A DNA stretch of 64,000 bases from Saccharopolyspora_D taberi. GTDB taxonomy: Bacteria > Actinomycetota > Actinomycetes > Mycobacteriales > Pseudonocardiaceae. The position numbers were made by a program, and so were the translations under genes. Below are positions 9,283 through 17,878 of this stretch, piece after piece. The stretch's first letter is position 1. Each line of letters opens with the position of its first letter. The stretch is taken from positions 11,495 through 75,494 of the forward strand of contig NZ_BAAAUX010000022.1 of assembly GCF_039534165.1 (NCBI RefSeq), written 5' to 3'. Below the pieces are notes generated by a model. That model was not told where the DNA came from. It saw only the letters and a list, made by a program, of their open reading frames with translations, and made no database searches.

Positions 9283-9546
9283 CCCGACGACGCACGTGGC
9301 ATCGCCGAGACGACCGGGTCGAGGCGATGCCCTGCGGGCGGATCCGCGGCACTCCTATTCCGGGTGAACCGATCCGCCCGACGGCCGAGGCACAACCTTC
9401 CAACCGGCCGTTTTCCCTTTCACATTCGCTAAACGCCCCTCCAAAGAATCGGCGGCGGGCTTCCGCCTGCGCGCAAAAGCGCCGCCGAGGAGCAGTCCGG
9501 GTGATTTCGAGATCACGCGGGGGCGCCCACCGGCATGGGAGGACTC

Positions 9547-10989
9547 ATGACCCAGCAGTTGAACGAGGAAAGACCCGCTCCGGTCGCGAGATCGCCGATC
9601 GACCGCTTCTTCCGGATCACCGAGCGCGGCTCCACGCTGTCCCGCGAGTTCCGCGGCGGCCTGACCACCTTCGTCGCGATGGCCTACATCGTGATGCTCA
9701 ACCCGCTGATCCTCGGTTCCTCCGAGGACGCCACCGGCGTGGCGCTGACCAGCGAGCAGCTGACCACCGCGACCGCGGTCACCGCGGGCGTGATGACGAT
9801 CCTGATGGGGATGGTCGGCAACGCGCCGCTGGCGCTGGCCGCCGGGCTCGGCGTGAACGCCGTGGTCGCGTTCACCATCGCGCCGTCGATGACCTGGGCG
9901 CAGGCGTTCGGCCTGGTCGTGCTGGAAGGCGTGCTGATCATCGTGCTCGCGGTCAGCGGGGTGCGGGAGAGGATCATCAACGCCATCCCGGCGCCGCTCA
10001 AGATCGCGCTGACCGTCGGCATCGGCCTCTACATCGCGCTGATCGGCCTGGTCAGCGCCGGGTTCGTCACCCGCAAACCGGACGCGGCCAACACCACGGT
10101 GCCGGTGCAGATGGGCGAGGGCGGTCATCTGGTCGGGCTGCCGATCGCGGTGTTCGCGTTCAGCCTGCTGCTGATGATCGTGCTGATGGCGCGGCGCGTC
10201 CCCGGCGCGATCCTGATCGCGATCGGCGCGAGCACGGTGCTCGCGATCGTGCTGAACGCGGTGTTCGACGTGCCCGCCGACGCCTGGGGCACGATCGCTC
10301 CGGAGATGCCCGCGAGCCTGGTCGCCACCCCGGACTTCAGCCTTTTCGGCCAGGTCGACCTGTTCGGCGGGTTCGCATCGGCGGGCGGCATCGCGGCGAC
10401 GGTCTTCCTGTTCACGCTGGTGCTGTCCGGGTTCTTCGACGCGATGGGCACCATCACCAGCGTCGGGTCCGAGGCGGGCCTGGCCCGCGACGGCAAGATC
10501 GAGGGCATGGGCCGCATCCTCGCCGTCGACGGCGTCGCCGCCGCCGCGGGCGGGCTGGCCGGCTCGTCGCCGAACACCGTGTTCCTGGAGTCGGCCACCG
10601 GTGTCGCCGAGGGCGCCCGCACCGGCCTGGCCAGCGTCTTCTCCGGCGCGCTGTTCTGCCTGACGCTGCTGTTCACGCCGCTGGCCGCGGTGGTCCCGGC
10701 GCAGGCCGCGGCCCCGGCGCTGGTCGTCGTGGGCGGGATGATGATGGGCCAGGCCAGGCACATCCCGTGGAACGACAGCGACTTCGTCATCCCGGCGTTC
10801 CTGACGATCGCGCTGATCCCGTTCACCTACATGATCACCAACGGAATCGGCGCGGGTCTGATCGCGTTCACCGTCATCAAGCTCGCCAGGGGCAAGGCGA
10901 ACGAGATCGGCTGGCTGGTCGGAATCCTGTCGGTCGTGTTCGCCCTGTACTTCGGCGTGGAAGGAATAGAAGCCCTACTCGGGGGCTGA
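9547..10989 (+). CDS. NCS2-family guanine/hypoxanthine permease
   Basis: A 480-residue polytopic membrane protein of the AzgA-type NCS2 family. The N-terminus FRGGLTTFVAMAYIVMLNP, the early loop GLGVNAVVAFT and the later SGFFDAMGTITSVG are typical family signatures. It would import hypoxanthine, guanine or adenine by proton symport for the enzymes encoded upstream. ATG 9547 is chosen, with GGGAGGA close upstream; ATG 9535 is an alternative. The 264-bp spacer before it has no gene and may hold a separate promoter. Confidence 0.9.
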   Translation: MTQQLNEERPAPVARSPIDRFFRITERGSTLSREFRGGLTTFVAMAYIVMLNPLILGSSEDATGVALTSEQLTTATAVTAGVMTILMGMVGNAPLALAAGLGVNAVVAFTIAPSMTWAQAFGLVVLEGVLIIVLAVSGVRERIINAIPAPLKIALTVGIGLYIALIGLVSAGFVTRKPDAANTTVPVQMGEGGHLVGLPIAVFAFSLLLMIVLMARRVPGAILIAIGASTVLAIVLNAVFDVPADAWGTIAPEMPASLVATPDFSLFGQVDLFGGFASAGGIAATVFLFTLVLSGFFDAMGTITSVGSEAGLARDGKIEGMGRILAVDGVAAAAGGLAGSSPNTVFLESATGVAEGARTGLASVFSGALFCLTLLFTPLAAVVPAQAAAPALVVVGGMMMGQARHIPWNDSDFVIPAFLTIALIPFTYMITNGIGAGLIAFTVIKLARGKANEIGWLVGILSVVFALYFGVEGIEALLGG

Positions 10990-11006
10990 CCGACAGGGAG
11001 AGCACC

Positions 11007-12074
11007 ATGCGTGACATCGCCGAGCAGTTGCTCGAATGGGCCGGAGCGGGTGAGCGCTTCGCGATCGCCTCGGTCGTCGGGGTGCGGGGCAGCGCGCCCC
11101 GCGGGCCCGGCGCGGCCATGGCGGTGAAAGCGGATGGTGCCGTCCTGGGCAGCCTCTCCGGAGGGTGCATCGAGGGGTCGGTGCACGAGGCGGCGCTGGA
11201 GGCGCTGCGCACCGACCAGCCGAGCCGGCACGACTACGACTACGACCCGGACGACCCGTTCGCGGTCGGTCTGACCTGCGGCGGGGAGATCGACGTGCAC
11301 ATCCAGCCCGTCGATCCCCGCCGCGACGCGGCGCTGGTGTCCGCGCTGCGGGCCACCGTCCGCGGCGAACCGGTGGCGCTGGCCCGGGCGCTCGCCACCG
11401 GCGCGGCGGTCGCGGTGTGGCCGGACCGGGTGGAGGGCTCCACCGTCGACCCCGAGCTCGACGACCGGATCGCGGTCGAGGCCAGGGGCATGCTGGCGCA
11501 GGACGTCACCGGGCTGCGCGCGCTCTGCGGCGACGATGCGGTGTTCGTCGAGTCGTGGGCGACTCCGCCGCGCATGCTGGTGTTCGGCGCCATCGACTAC
11601 GCGGCGGCGCTGGCCCGCCAGGGCAAGTTCCTCGGCTACCACGTCACCGTCTGCGACGCCCGCGCCGTGTTCGCCACCGCGGCCCGCTTCCCGGACGCCG
11701 ACGAGGTGGTCGTCCGGTGGCCGCACCAGTACCTCGCCGAGTGCGATGTGGACGAGCGGACGGTGATCTGCGTGCTGACCCACGACGCGAAGTTCGACGT
11801 CCCGGTGCTGGAACGCGCCCTGCGCGGCAACGCGGGCTACGTCGGTGCGCTCGGCTCCCGCCGCACCCACGCCGACCGGCTGCGCAGGCTCCGCGAGGCG
11901 GGGCTCACCGACGCCGAGCTGGACCGGCTGCACTCCCCCATCGGGCTCGACCTGCGGGCGAGCACGCCGGAGGAGACGGCGGTGTCGATCGCGGCGGAGA
12001 TCATCGCCACCCGCACCCGGGGCAGCGGCCGCTCGCTGACCCGCACCGACGGCCCAATCCACGCCCATGCCTGA
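11007..12074 (+). CDS. XdhC/CoxI-family molybdenum cofactor insertion factor
   Basis: A 355-residue XdhC-like protein. The N-terminal XdhC/CoxI domain includes SVVGVRGSAPRGPGA and GSLSGGCIEGSV; a C-terminal Rossmann domain ends with YVGALGSRRTHADRL. Family members bind the molybdenum cofactor, help its sulfuration and deliver it to xanthine dehydrogenase. It starts 17 nt after the permease with AGGGAG at good spacing and overlaps the next gene by 8 nt. Confidence 0.9.
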   Translation: MRDIAEQLLEWAGAGERFAIASVVGVRGSAPRGPGAAMAVKADGAVLGSLSGGCIEGSVHEAALEALRTDQPSRHDYDYDPDDPFAVGLTCGGEIDVHIQPVDPRRDAALVSALRATVRGEPVALARALATGAAVAVWPDRVEGSTVDPELDDRIAVEARGMLAQDVTGLRALCGDDAVFVESWATPPRMLVFGAIDYAAALARQGKFLGYHVTVCDARAVFATAARFPDADEVVVRWPHQYLAECDVDERTVICVLTHDAKFDVPVLERALRGNAGYVGALGSRRTHADRLRRLREAGLTDAELDRLHSPIGLDLRASTPEETAVSIAAEIIATRTRGSGRSLTRTDGPIHAHA

Positions 12075-12651
12075 GCGCGTGGCCGGAGTCGTGCTCGCCG
12101 CCGGCGCGGGCCGCCGGTTCGGAATGCCCAAGGCCCTCGTCGACTACCACGGGACGCTGCTGGTCGACCGCGCCGCGCGGGTGCTCGCCGAGGGCGGGTG
12201 CTCCCCGGTCGTGGTCGTGCTCGGCGCCGCGGCCGACCAGGTGCTCGACCGGGCCGAGCTGTCCGGGGTGACCGTCGTGGTCAACCCGGACTGGCCCACC
12301 GGCATGGGTTCGTCCCTGCGCGCGGCGCTGGAAGCGCTGGGGCGCACGACCGATGCCGACACCGTCTCCGCAGCGCTGATCACGCCGGTCGACATGCCGG
12401 GAATCGGCCCGTCAGCGGTGCGGCGCGTCGCCGCCAACGCGAGTCACGCCCGTCTCGCGGCGGCGACGCACCAAGGGCGCCGGAGCCACCCCGTGCTCCT
12501 CGGCCGCGACCACTGGCGCGGCGCGGCCGAGGCAGCGACCGGTGACTCCGGCGCCCGCCACTACCTGCGCGAGCACGAAGTGGCCCTGGTGACCTGCGAC
12601 GACATCTCCGAGGGCTTCGACATCGACCGCCCGGAGGACCTGCCGGGCTGA
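12067..12651 (+). CDS. MocA/MobA-like molybdenum cofactor nucleotidyltransferase
   Basis: A 194-residue GT-A fold nucleotidyltransferase. The nucleotide-binding signature GVVLAAGAGRRFGMPKAL is at the N-terminus, and PDWPTGMGSSLR with TPVDMPGI matches MocA-type enzymes that make the cytosine dinucleotide form of the cofactor. Its overlap with xdhC and place at the end of the purine island support a role in maturing the dehydrogenase. CTP versus GTP specificity cannot be decided by eye. Confidence 0.85.
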   Translation: MPERVAGVVLAAGAGRRFGMPKALVDYHGTLLVDRAARVLAEGGCSPVVVVLGAAADQVLDRAELSGVTVVVNPDWPTGMGSSLRAALEALGRTTDADTVSAALITPVDMPGIGPSAVRRVAANASHARLAAATHQGRRSHPVLLGRDHWRGAAEAATGDSGARHYLREHEVALVTCDDISEGFDIDRPEDLPG

Positions 12652-12867
12652 CCCGCGGCCACCAAGCCCGGACGATGATCGACCGTTCCCGGCACGTACA
12701 GTCGGTGGCCCACGCGTGCAGTGACCGCGGCTTTGCCCGGACCGACAGCACGGGCCCGTCGGGTGCACCCGTGCTGCCGGGTCCGGGCCGCGCGGTCGCG
12801 CGACCGCCGAGCAAGCCGGACCCGGAGGCCGCCGGGTGCGGGTGTCCCGCAGGACCCAGGAGACACC

Positions 12868-13185
12868 ATGGCAACAGGACACATCACCGCCAACTACGTG
12901 CCGGACGGCGACGACTGGTCGGTCACCGTCAGCAACGGCAACGAGCGCAGGACCGCCAACGCGCCCGGCCTGATCGCCGCCAGGGACAAGGCCGACCAGC
13001 TGATCGAACAGCTCGCGCCGAGCCCGCACGGCCGCGTCGTGATCCACCTGCTCGACGGCGACGGGTTCGCCTTCAGCACCGCCTACCTGCAGGCCAGGCA
13101 CGGCCTGTCGGACGAGGCCACCCGGCAGGCCGCGGCGGCCGCCGACGGCTCGTCCCGCCGCTCCCGCAGCCGCTCAGCACTGTGA
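12868..13185 (+). CDS. Small hypothetical protein
   Basis: A 105-residue protein that I cannot assign to a named family. The first ~80 residues look like a compact alpha/beta domain (DWSVTVSNGNERRTANAPGL, then a helix, then GRVVIHLLDGDGF), loosely resembling the short HicB-like fold. The tail is Ala/Ser/Arg-rich and likely disordered. AGGAGA precedes the ATG at 12868 with good spacing. The 216-bp region upstream is rich in GC stems but has no gene. Confidence 0.7.
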   Translation: MATGHITANYVPDGDDWSVTVSNGNERRTANAPGLIAARDKADQLIEQLAPSPHGRVVIHLLDGDGFAFSTAYLQARHGLSDEATRQAAAAADGSSRRSRSRSAL

Positions 13186-13235
13186 GTGATACCGGAAAAC
13201 ACGCCCAAACCGGGTTCGGTCTCTAGGATGACTGC

Positions 13236-13871
13236 GTGAACGCGCCGACGAGCAGTGCCCCAGACGAGAAGCGGACGGTGTCCAGGCACCCCGGCTCCGG
13301 CAGGGGCAGGCCGCGCGACGCCAGCCGCGACGCGGCGCTGCGCGAAGCGGCCATGGAAGTGCTGGCCCAGGTCGGCTACCGCGCCCTGACCATGGACGCC
13401 GTCGCCGCGCAGGCGCGCGCCGGCAAGGCCACCATCTACCGGCGCTGGGAGTCCAAGCTCGACCTGGTCATCGACACCTGCAACCAGCTCGTGCAGCGCA
13501 ACATCCCCGAACCCGACCACGGTTCGGTCGAGCGGGACCTCGGCGAGTTCCTCACCGCGTTCGCGACCTTCCTCACCGGGCCGGTCGGCAAGGCCGCGCA
13601 GGCCCTGGTCGGCGAGCTGCCGCACGAACCGGAACTGGCGGCGGCGTTCCGCGAGTCGTTCCTGCTGCCCCAGCGCGACGTGCTGCGGCGCATCATCGAG
13701 CGCGGGATCAGCCGCGGTGAGATCCGCCCGGACGCCCCGGTCGACACGGTCGTCGAACTCGCCGGAGCCGGGCTGATGTACCGGCTGATGCTGGTCGACG
13801 ACCCGCTGGACGCGCGGTTCGTCAACCGCATCCTGCGGGAGGCGCTGCTCCCGCTGCTGAAGAACCCGTGA
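13236..13871 (+). CDS. TetR-family transcriptional regulator
   Basis: A 211-residue TetR-type repressor. The N-terminal DNA-binding helices contain VGYRALTMDAVAAQARAGKATIYRRWESK, the typical recognition helix ending in YRRW. The C-terminal domain resembles TetR_C_16/AcrR-like ligand domains; no ligand can be named. The start is GTG 13236. No obvious target operon is adjacent; it is followed convergently by a DUF3618 gene. Confidence 0.85.
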   Translation: MNAPTSSAPDEKRTVSRHPGSGRGRPRDASRDAALREAAMEVLAQVGYRALTMDAVAAQARAGKATIYRRWESKLDLVIDTCNQLVQRNIPEPDHGSVERDLGEFLTAFATFLTGPVGKAAQALVGELPHEPELAAAFRESFLLPQRDVLRRIIERGISRGEIRPDAPVDTVVELAGAGLMYRLMLVDDPLDARFVNRILREALLPLLKNP

Positions 13872-13905
13872 GCCCTCGGCGGACTCACGGGCCCTGCGCA
13901 CCGCG

Positions 13906-14127
13906 TCAGCGGAAGATCTTGCGCACCACGACGATCGCGACCAGCGCGCCCACGCCGATCAACGCGTAGCGCACCCGCGGGTCGTTCAGCTTCTCCCGCG
14001 CGGTGGCCTTGCCGGACTCCACGAACCGCTTCGGGTTCGCCTTGACGCTCAACTCGTCCAATGTGGCTGCCAGCGCGTCGCGCGCCTGCTCGATGTCGCG
14101 CTGGATGGCATCGGGATCACGTGCCAC
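13906..14127 (-). CDS. DUF3618-family small membrane-anchored protein
   Basis: A 73-residue protein. The N-terminal amphipathic helix DPDAIQRDIEQARDALAATL is the DUF3618 signature, and the C-terminus has one membrane helix (ALIGVGALVAIVVV) followed by a basic end. Such proteins are often found with other small stress-related envelope proteins, but none is seen here. Function is unknown. Confidence 0.8.
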   Translation of the reverse strand: MARDPDAIQRDIEQARDALAATLDELSVKANPKRFVESGKATAREKLNDPRVRYALIGVGALVAIVVVRKIFR

Positions 14128-14263
14128 GTGTCCTCCTCGTATTCACCGGCTGATGACACGGTAGATCACCCAGGCGAAGCCTTCCCACCGGCGGTTCGCA
14201 GTGTCGCAGGCCGCACACCCGTCGGCGAGCCCGAACTCTGACGATAGGCTGTCACCCAGCGCG

Positions 14264-14337
14264 GGGGCCGTAGCCCAATTGGCAGAGGCACTAGGTTTAG
14301 GTCCTAGCCAGTGTGGGTTCGAGTCCCACCGGCCCCA
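14264..14337 (+). tRNA. tRNA-Leu (anticodon UAG) with a short variable loop
   Basis: A 74-nt cloverleaf. The acceptor stem GGGGCCG pairs perfectly with CGGCCCC, followed by discriminator A at 14337. The anticodon stem is CTAGG/CCTAG (14291-14307) with loop TTTAGGT, giving anticodon UAG (Leu, CUA). The T arm GTGGG/CCCAC has loop TTCGAGT. The 3' CCA is not encoded (CGA follows). The D loop GGCAGA and A73 are leucine-like, but the variable region is only 5 nt (14308-14312), whereas normal tRNA-Leu has a long class II arm. Charging identity is therefore uncertain. Confidence 0.85.
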
Positions 14338-14395
14338 CGAGGCGGCGGATGCTGCTCACCGCAGCTGCGGTTTCGCCGTTGCCCGGCTTGTTGGT

Positions 14396-14416
14396 TGCGG
14401 GGGCCGAGCCCCCGCA
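14396..14416 (+). terminator. Stem-loop downstream of the tRNA
   Basis: A perfect 9-bp stem TGCGGGGGC/GCCCCCGCA with a 3-nt loop, about 60 nt after the tRNA 3' end. There is no U-tract. It may end the tRNA transcript. The remainder of 14338-14550 holds no gene I can support. Confidence 0.45.
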
Positions 14417-14550
14417 GGCCCCCACGGTGCGGTGGCTGGTTTTCGACGGCTCCTCGCGTTGGGTGCCGTTCCCGGCCTGCTCCCGGACCAGCGGTCACGG
14501 CAGTACCGACTGCTCCTGAAGCCGACTTCAGCGTCCACAGCGGACACCCC

Positions 14551-15018
14551 TCAGGAGCGCGCTGTCCGGGCCCGCCGGTTGGCATGCCTGCGGGCGGCGA
14601 AGCCGTGCGCCTCGGCCAGCAGCCCGCGAACGGCGTCGAGAGTCGCTTCGCCCGGGTTCACCACGCACACCCAGTGCTGGGAGGCGTACATCGGGTGCGG
14701 CATCAGTCGATCCCGCACCGCGTGGTCGAATCCCGTTTCCAGCACGCCTTTCTCGTCGCGAACCGCGGGCGGGGCGCCGAACAGCGAGGTGTAGGTGGCT
14801 TTCGTCAGGCCAATGTTGAGGCGGTAGGCACCCGGGGGGTCCAGGTCGGAGACGGTGTCGTAGTTGTCGCCGGTCACGATCGTGGCGAACGGGAACTGGC
14901 GCTCCGGTGGGAGATCGCGGTCCGGGTCATAGAGGAAGAACAGGTCGCCGGAGCTTTCCAGGACGTTGATTCCGTCGAAGGTTTCGCGGATGTGGTGGTT
15001 CATCTCGTCGGCGTTCAC
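14551..15018 (-). CDS. DUF6194-family protein
   Basis: A 155-residue protein matching DUF6194: an N-terminal helix leading to ETFDGINVLES, then FFLYDPDRDLPPERQFPFATI, YRLNIGLTKATY and HPMYASQHWVCVVNPG. The family is common in actinomycetes and of unknown biochemical role. GTG 15018 is chosen because CCCCTT (27-32 of that line, an AAGGGG on the coding strand) sits 8 nt upstream; ATG 15036 and TTG 15048 are alternatives. It is transcribed away from the DinB-like gene. Confidence 0.75.
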   Translation of the reverse strand: MNADEMNHHIRETFDGINVLESSGDLFFLYDPDRDLPPERQFPFATIVTGDNYDTVSDLDPPGAYRLNIGLTKATYTSLFGAPPAVRDEKGVLETGFDHAVRDRLMPHPMYASQHWVCVVNPGEATLDAVRGLLAEAHGFAARRHANRRARTARS

Positions 15019-15060
15019 GCCACGAGCCCCTTCCATGCGGGAGAACAAGACCCTTCAAGT

Positions 15061-15119
15061 GTCTCATTGAAGTCCTTTTTGAGACTTCTGACGGAAATTG
15101 CTTGAGCTTTCCGTCTGAA
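15061..15119. promoter_or_regulatory. Two inverted repeats in an AT-rich divergent promoter region
   Basis: The first pair is GTCTCA (15061) and TGAGAC (15080). The second is TTCTGACGGAAA (15086) and TTTCCGTCTGAA (15108), with 11 of 12 positions matching across a 10-nt spacer. The stretch is clearly richer in A+T than its surroundings and lies between divergent genes, so it is a good operator/promoter candidate. The regulator is unknown. Confidence 0.4.
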
Positions 15120-15180
15120 GATTCAAATTGGACCTCAAACCGGGCGGAACCTGTCGGCGGTGTCTGCGATCGTGCGTCGC

Positions 15181-15702
15181 ATGACGCAGATGTGGGCGGA
15201 CGCGAACCGGGCCGATCCGCCCGGAGTCGCGGGCGAGCGCGAGACGCTGACCGCGTTCCTCGACTGGCACCGGGAGACGCTGGCGGTCAAATGCGCGGAC
15301 CTGACCGCCGAGCAGCTCAACGAGCGCGCGGTCCCGCCATCCGGCCTGTCCCTGCACGGACTGGTCCGGCACCTCGCGGGCGTGGAGCGCTGGTGGTTGC
15401 GGATCCAGTTCGCCGGCGAGCAGCTGCCGCTGCTGCACTACTCCGACGACGACCCGGAGCAGGACTTCGAGCGGCTGGACGGCGACTTCGCCGAGGCGCT
15501 GGACACCTGGCGGCGGGAGTGCGACCGATCGCGGGAGATCGTCGCAGGCGCCGCCTCCCTGGACGAGACCGGAATCCGCCGGTCAACCGGCGAACCGGTC
15601 ACCCTGCGCTGGGTGCTCCTGCACCTGCTCGCCGAGTACGCCCGGCACAACGGCCACGTCGACCTGCTGCGCGAGCGCCTCGACGGCGGCGTCGGCCGCT
15701 AG
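15181..15702 (+). CDS. DinB-superfamily protein (DUF664)
   Basis: A 173-residue four-helix DinB-like protein. DUF664 hallmarks include LDWHRETLAVKCADLTAEQL, then SLHGLVRHLAGVERWW and the C-terminal LLHLLAEYARHNGHVDLLRE; the histidines are the usual metal ligands. Related proteins include thiol-dependent (mycothiol/bacillithiol) transferases, but the activity here is unproven. ATG 15181 fits the usual N-terminus; GTG 15160 is an alternative. Confidence 0.8.
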   Translation: MTQMWADANRADPPGVAGERETLTAFLDWHRETLAVKCADLTAEQLNERAVPPSGLSLHGLVRHLAGVERWWLRIQFAGEQLPLLHYSDDDPEQDFERLDGDFAEALDTWRRECDRSREIVAGAASLDETGIRRSTGEPVTLRWVLLHLLAEYARHNGHVDLLRERLDGGVGR

Positions 15703-15785
15703 CGCAGCAGCCGACCACCGCGCTTGAGCACCCGGCCCGCGACGAGCACCGTGTCGACGTTGCCGGGATGCGCTGCTCCCGGATC
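15699..15785 (-). pseudogene. C-terminal remnant of an amidohydrolase gene
   Basis: The last ~27 codons before a TAG read AHPGNVDTVLVAGRVLKRGG, the typical C-terminal end of ATZ/TRZ-type amidohydrolases. Upstream on the same strand the frame continues into unrelated sequence and into the TetR gene, with no metal-binding motifs. It therefore looks like the tail left after deletion of a larger gene. Confidence 0.55.
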
Positions 15786-15900
15786 CGGCGCAGGTCCGGC
15801 GGATGCGGCTCGGTGCTGGCCGCCAGCCAGCGGTCCGGGTCCGCGCAACTCCACGCCCGGCAACCTATGAGTTCGCGCGCGGGCGAAGTCAACGCGCTCG

Positions 15901-16458
15901 TCAGCTCTCGAAGAGCCTGCGCAGCACCGGTCGCGCCACTTCCTCCGGATCGCCGCGCTCGGAGATGGCGCCGGTGAGCCAGAGCCCGGCGAAGCCGTGC
16001 ACCAGCGACCACGCGGCGAGCGCGGTGGTCTCCTCGTCCGGGCGGCTCCCCTGCTGGGAGCGGACGCCGGTGACGAGCAGGGCGTCGGCGCGTTCGCGGG
16101 CGGCCACCACCGCGGGGTCGTCGGACCGGTAGAGGCCGGGCTGGAACATGACCTCGAAGTGCGCGCGGTGGTTGATGGCGAACCGCAGGTAGGCGATGCC
16201 GACCTCGACGAAGTCGTCGCCCTCGGCCTCCAGGGCATCGCTGAGCAGCGTGTACCCCTCGGCCGCCAGCGCGCTCAGCAGTCCTTTCTTGTCACCGAAG
16301 TGGTGCGCGGGCGCGGCGTGCGAGACACCCGCGCGGCGGGCCAGCTCGCGCAGGCTCCAGCCGGAGGGGCCGAATTCGGTGATCGCTTCGGCGGCGGCGT
16401 CGAGGATCGCGCGCCGCAGGTCGCCGTGGTGGTAGCTGATGGCGTTCACTCCTTCCAC
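15901..16458 (-). CDS. TetR-family transcriptional regulator of the GH1/MFS pair
   Basis: A 185-residue TetR-type repressor. Its DNA-binding region contains WSLRELARRAGVSHAAPAHHFGDK, and the C-terminal part (AINHRAHFEVMFQPGLY) matches the WHG ligand-domain type. GTG 16458 has GAGGA about 10 nt upstream; TTG 16488 is the longest frame. It is transcribed away from the beta-glucosidase gene, with an inverted repeat between them, so it probably represses both. Confidence 0.85.
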   Translation of the reverse strand: MEGVNAISYHHGDLRRAILDAAAEAITEFGPSGWSLRELARRAGVSHAAPAHHFGDKKGLLSALAAEGYTLLSDALEAEGDDFVEVGIAYLRFAINHRAHFEVMFQPGLYRSDDPAVVAARERADALLVTGVRSQQGSRPDEETTALAAWSLVHGFAGLWLTGAISERGDPEEVARPVLRRLFES

Positions 16459-16490
16459 GACCGGGAATTCCTCATGTCCCGAACACAAAA

Positions 16491-16508
16491 TCTGACATCG
16501 GTGTCAGA
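16491..16508. promoter_or_regulatory. Likely TetR operator
   Basis: Seven-bp arms TCTGACA and TGTCAGA with a 4-bp centre (TCGG), located 33 nt upstream of the TetR start and 84 nt upstream of the GH1 start. Its form is like the TGACA-n-TGTCA operators often found at TetR autoregulatory sites in actinomycetes. Confidence 0.6.
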
Positions 16509-16591
16509 GTCAAGTTCGTCCTGCTCGCCCCTTTCCCGCCAACCGGACCGGCACTATATTCCGAACAAATTTCACGTCTGGAGTGATCGAG

Positions 16592-17878
16592 ATGCCGGTT
16601 CCGCGCTTCCCCGCCGACTTCGTCTGGGGCGTGTCCACCTCGGCGTTCCAGATCGAGGGCGGCACCTCCGAAGGCGGCCGCGGGCGTTCGGTCTGGGACA
16701 CCTTCACCGCCACCCCCGGCCGCGTCGCGCGCGGGGAGAACGCCGACGTCGCCACCGACCACTACCACCGCTACCCCGAGGACGTCGCGCTGATGTCCGA
16801 GCTGGGCGTGGACGCCTACCGGTTCTCGCTGGCCTGGCCGCGCATCCAGCCCGAAGGCCGCGGACCGGCCAATCCCGAGGGCATCGCGTTCTACGACCGC
16901 CTGCTCGACGCGCTGTGCGAAGCCGGGATCGAGCCGGTCGCCACGCTGCACCACTGGGACACCCCGCAGGCGCTGGAGGACGACGGCGGCTGGCTGAGCC
17001 GGGACACCGCTGAGCGGTTCGCCGACTACGCCGCGATCGCGGGCGAGCGCTTCGCGGACCGGGTGAAGATGTGGATCCCGCTCAACGAACCGATGGTCAC
17101 CTCGATCTTCGGCTACGGGATCGGCGAGTACGCGCCGGGGAAGGCGCTGCTGCTGGACGCGATTCCGACCGCGCACCACCAACTCCTCGCGCACGGCCGG
17201 GCCGTGGCGGCGCTCCGGTCGGCAGGCGCGCGGACGGTCGGCACCGCGAACAACCACAGCCCGGTCCGGGGCGACGACCCGGAACCGGTGGAGTTCCTGG
17301 ACGCGCTGATCAACCGGCTGTTCGCCGACCCGGTCCTGCTCGGCAGCTATCCCGAGGTGCTGCACGACCGGCTGCCGGACGGCTTCGCCGACGACCTCCC
17401 GTCGATCGCCGCGCCGCTGGACTTCTACGGCGTCAACTACTACGAGCCGATGGCGGTCCGGGCACCGCGGTCGCCCGGCCCGCTGCCGTTCGAGCTCAGC
17501 CCGCTCGAAGGGTTCCCGATGACCACCAACGGGTCCCCGGTGGTGCCGGACGGCCTGCGCGAGCTGCTGGTCCTGCTGCACGAGCGGTACCCGGACCTGC
17601 CGCCGCTGCACATCACCGAGAACGGTTGCAGCTTCGACGGGATCCACGACACCGAACGCATCGAGTTCTTGGACGCCCACCTCGGCGCGGTGCACGAGGC
17701 CATGACCACCGGTGTCGACGTGCGCGGCTACTTCGTCTGGTCGCTGCTGGACAACTTCGAGTGGTCCAAGGGCTACGCGCCGCGGTTCGGGCTGGTGCAC
17801 GTCGACTACGACACGCTCGCGCGCACCCCGAAGGACTCGTTCGCCTGGTACCGCGGCGTCATCGAGCGGTCGGGGTGA
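16592..17878 (+). CDS. Glycoside hydrolase family 1 beta-glucosidase
   Basis: A 428-residue cytoplasmic GH1 enzyme. The N-terminal signature FVWGVSTSAFQIEGG is present. The acid/base glutamate is in PLNEPMVT and the nucleophile in HITENGCSFDG. NYYEP and FVWSLLDNFEWSKGY complete the active site. It would hydrolyse beta-glucosides or related disaccharides. ATG 16592 is chosen over GTG 16583 on spacing from GGAG. The next gene (transporter) starts inside its stop codon, so import and hydrolysis are coupled. Confidence 0.93.
   Translation: MPVPRFPADFVWGVSTSAFQIEGGTSEGGRGRSVWDTFTATPGRVARGENADVATDHYHRYPEDVALMSELGVDAYRFSLAWPRIQPEGRGPANPEGIAFYDRLLDALCEAGIEPVATLHHWDTPQALEDDGGWLSRDTAERFADYAAIAGERFADRVKMWIPLNEPMVTSIFGYGIGEYAPGKALLLDAIPTAHHQLLAHGRAVAALRSAGARTVGTANNHSPVRGDDPEPVEFLDALINRLFADPVLLGSYPEVLHDRLPDGFADDLPSIAAPLDFYGVNYYEPMAVRAPRSPGPLPFELSPLEGFPMTTNGSPVVPDGLRELLVLLHERYPDLPPLHITENGCSFDGIHDTERIEFLDAHLGAVHEAMTTGVDVRGYFVWSLLDNFEWSKGYAPRFGLVHVDYDTLARTPKDSFAWYRGVIERSG

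Noticed and set aside
9283..9546. Purine riboswitch upstream of the NCS2 permease
   Set aside because: None of the conserved purine-aptamer loop elements are visible in this spacer.
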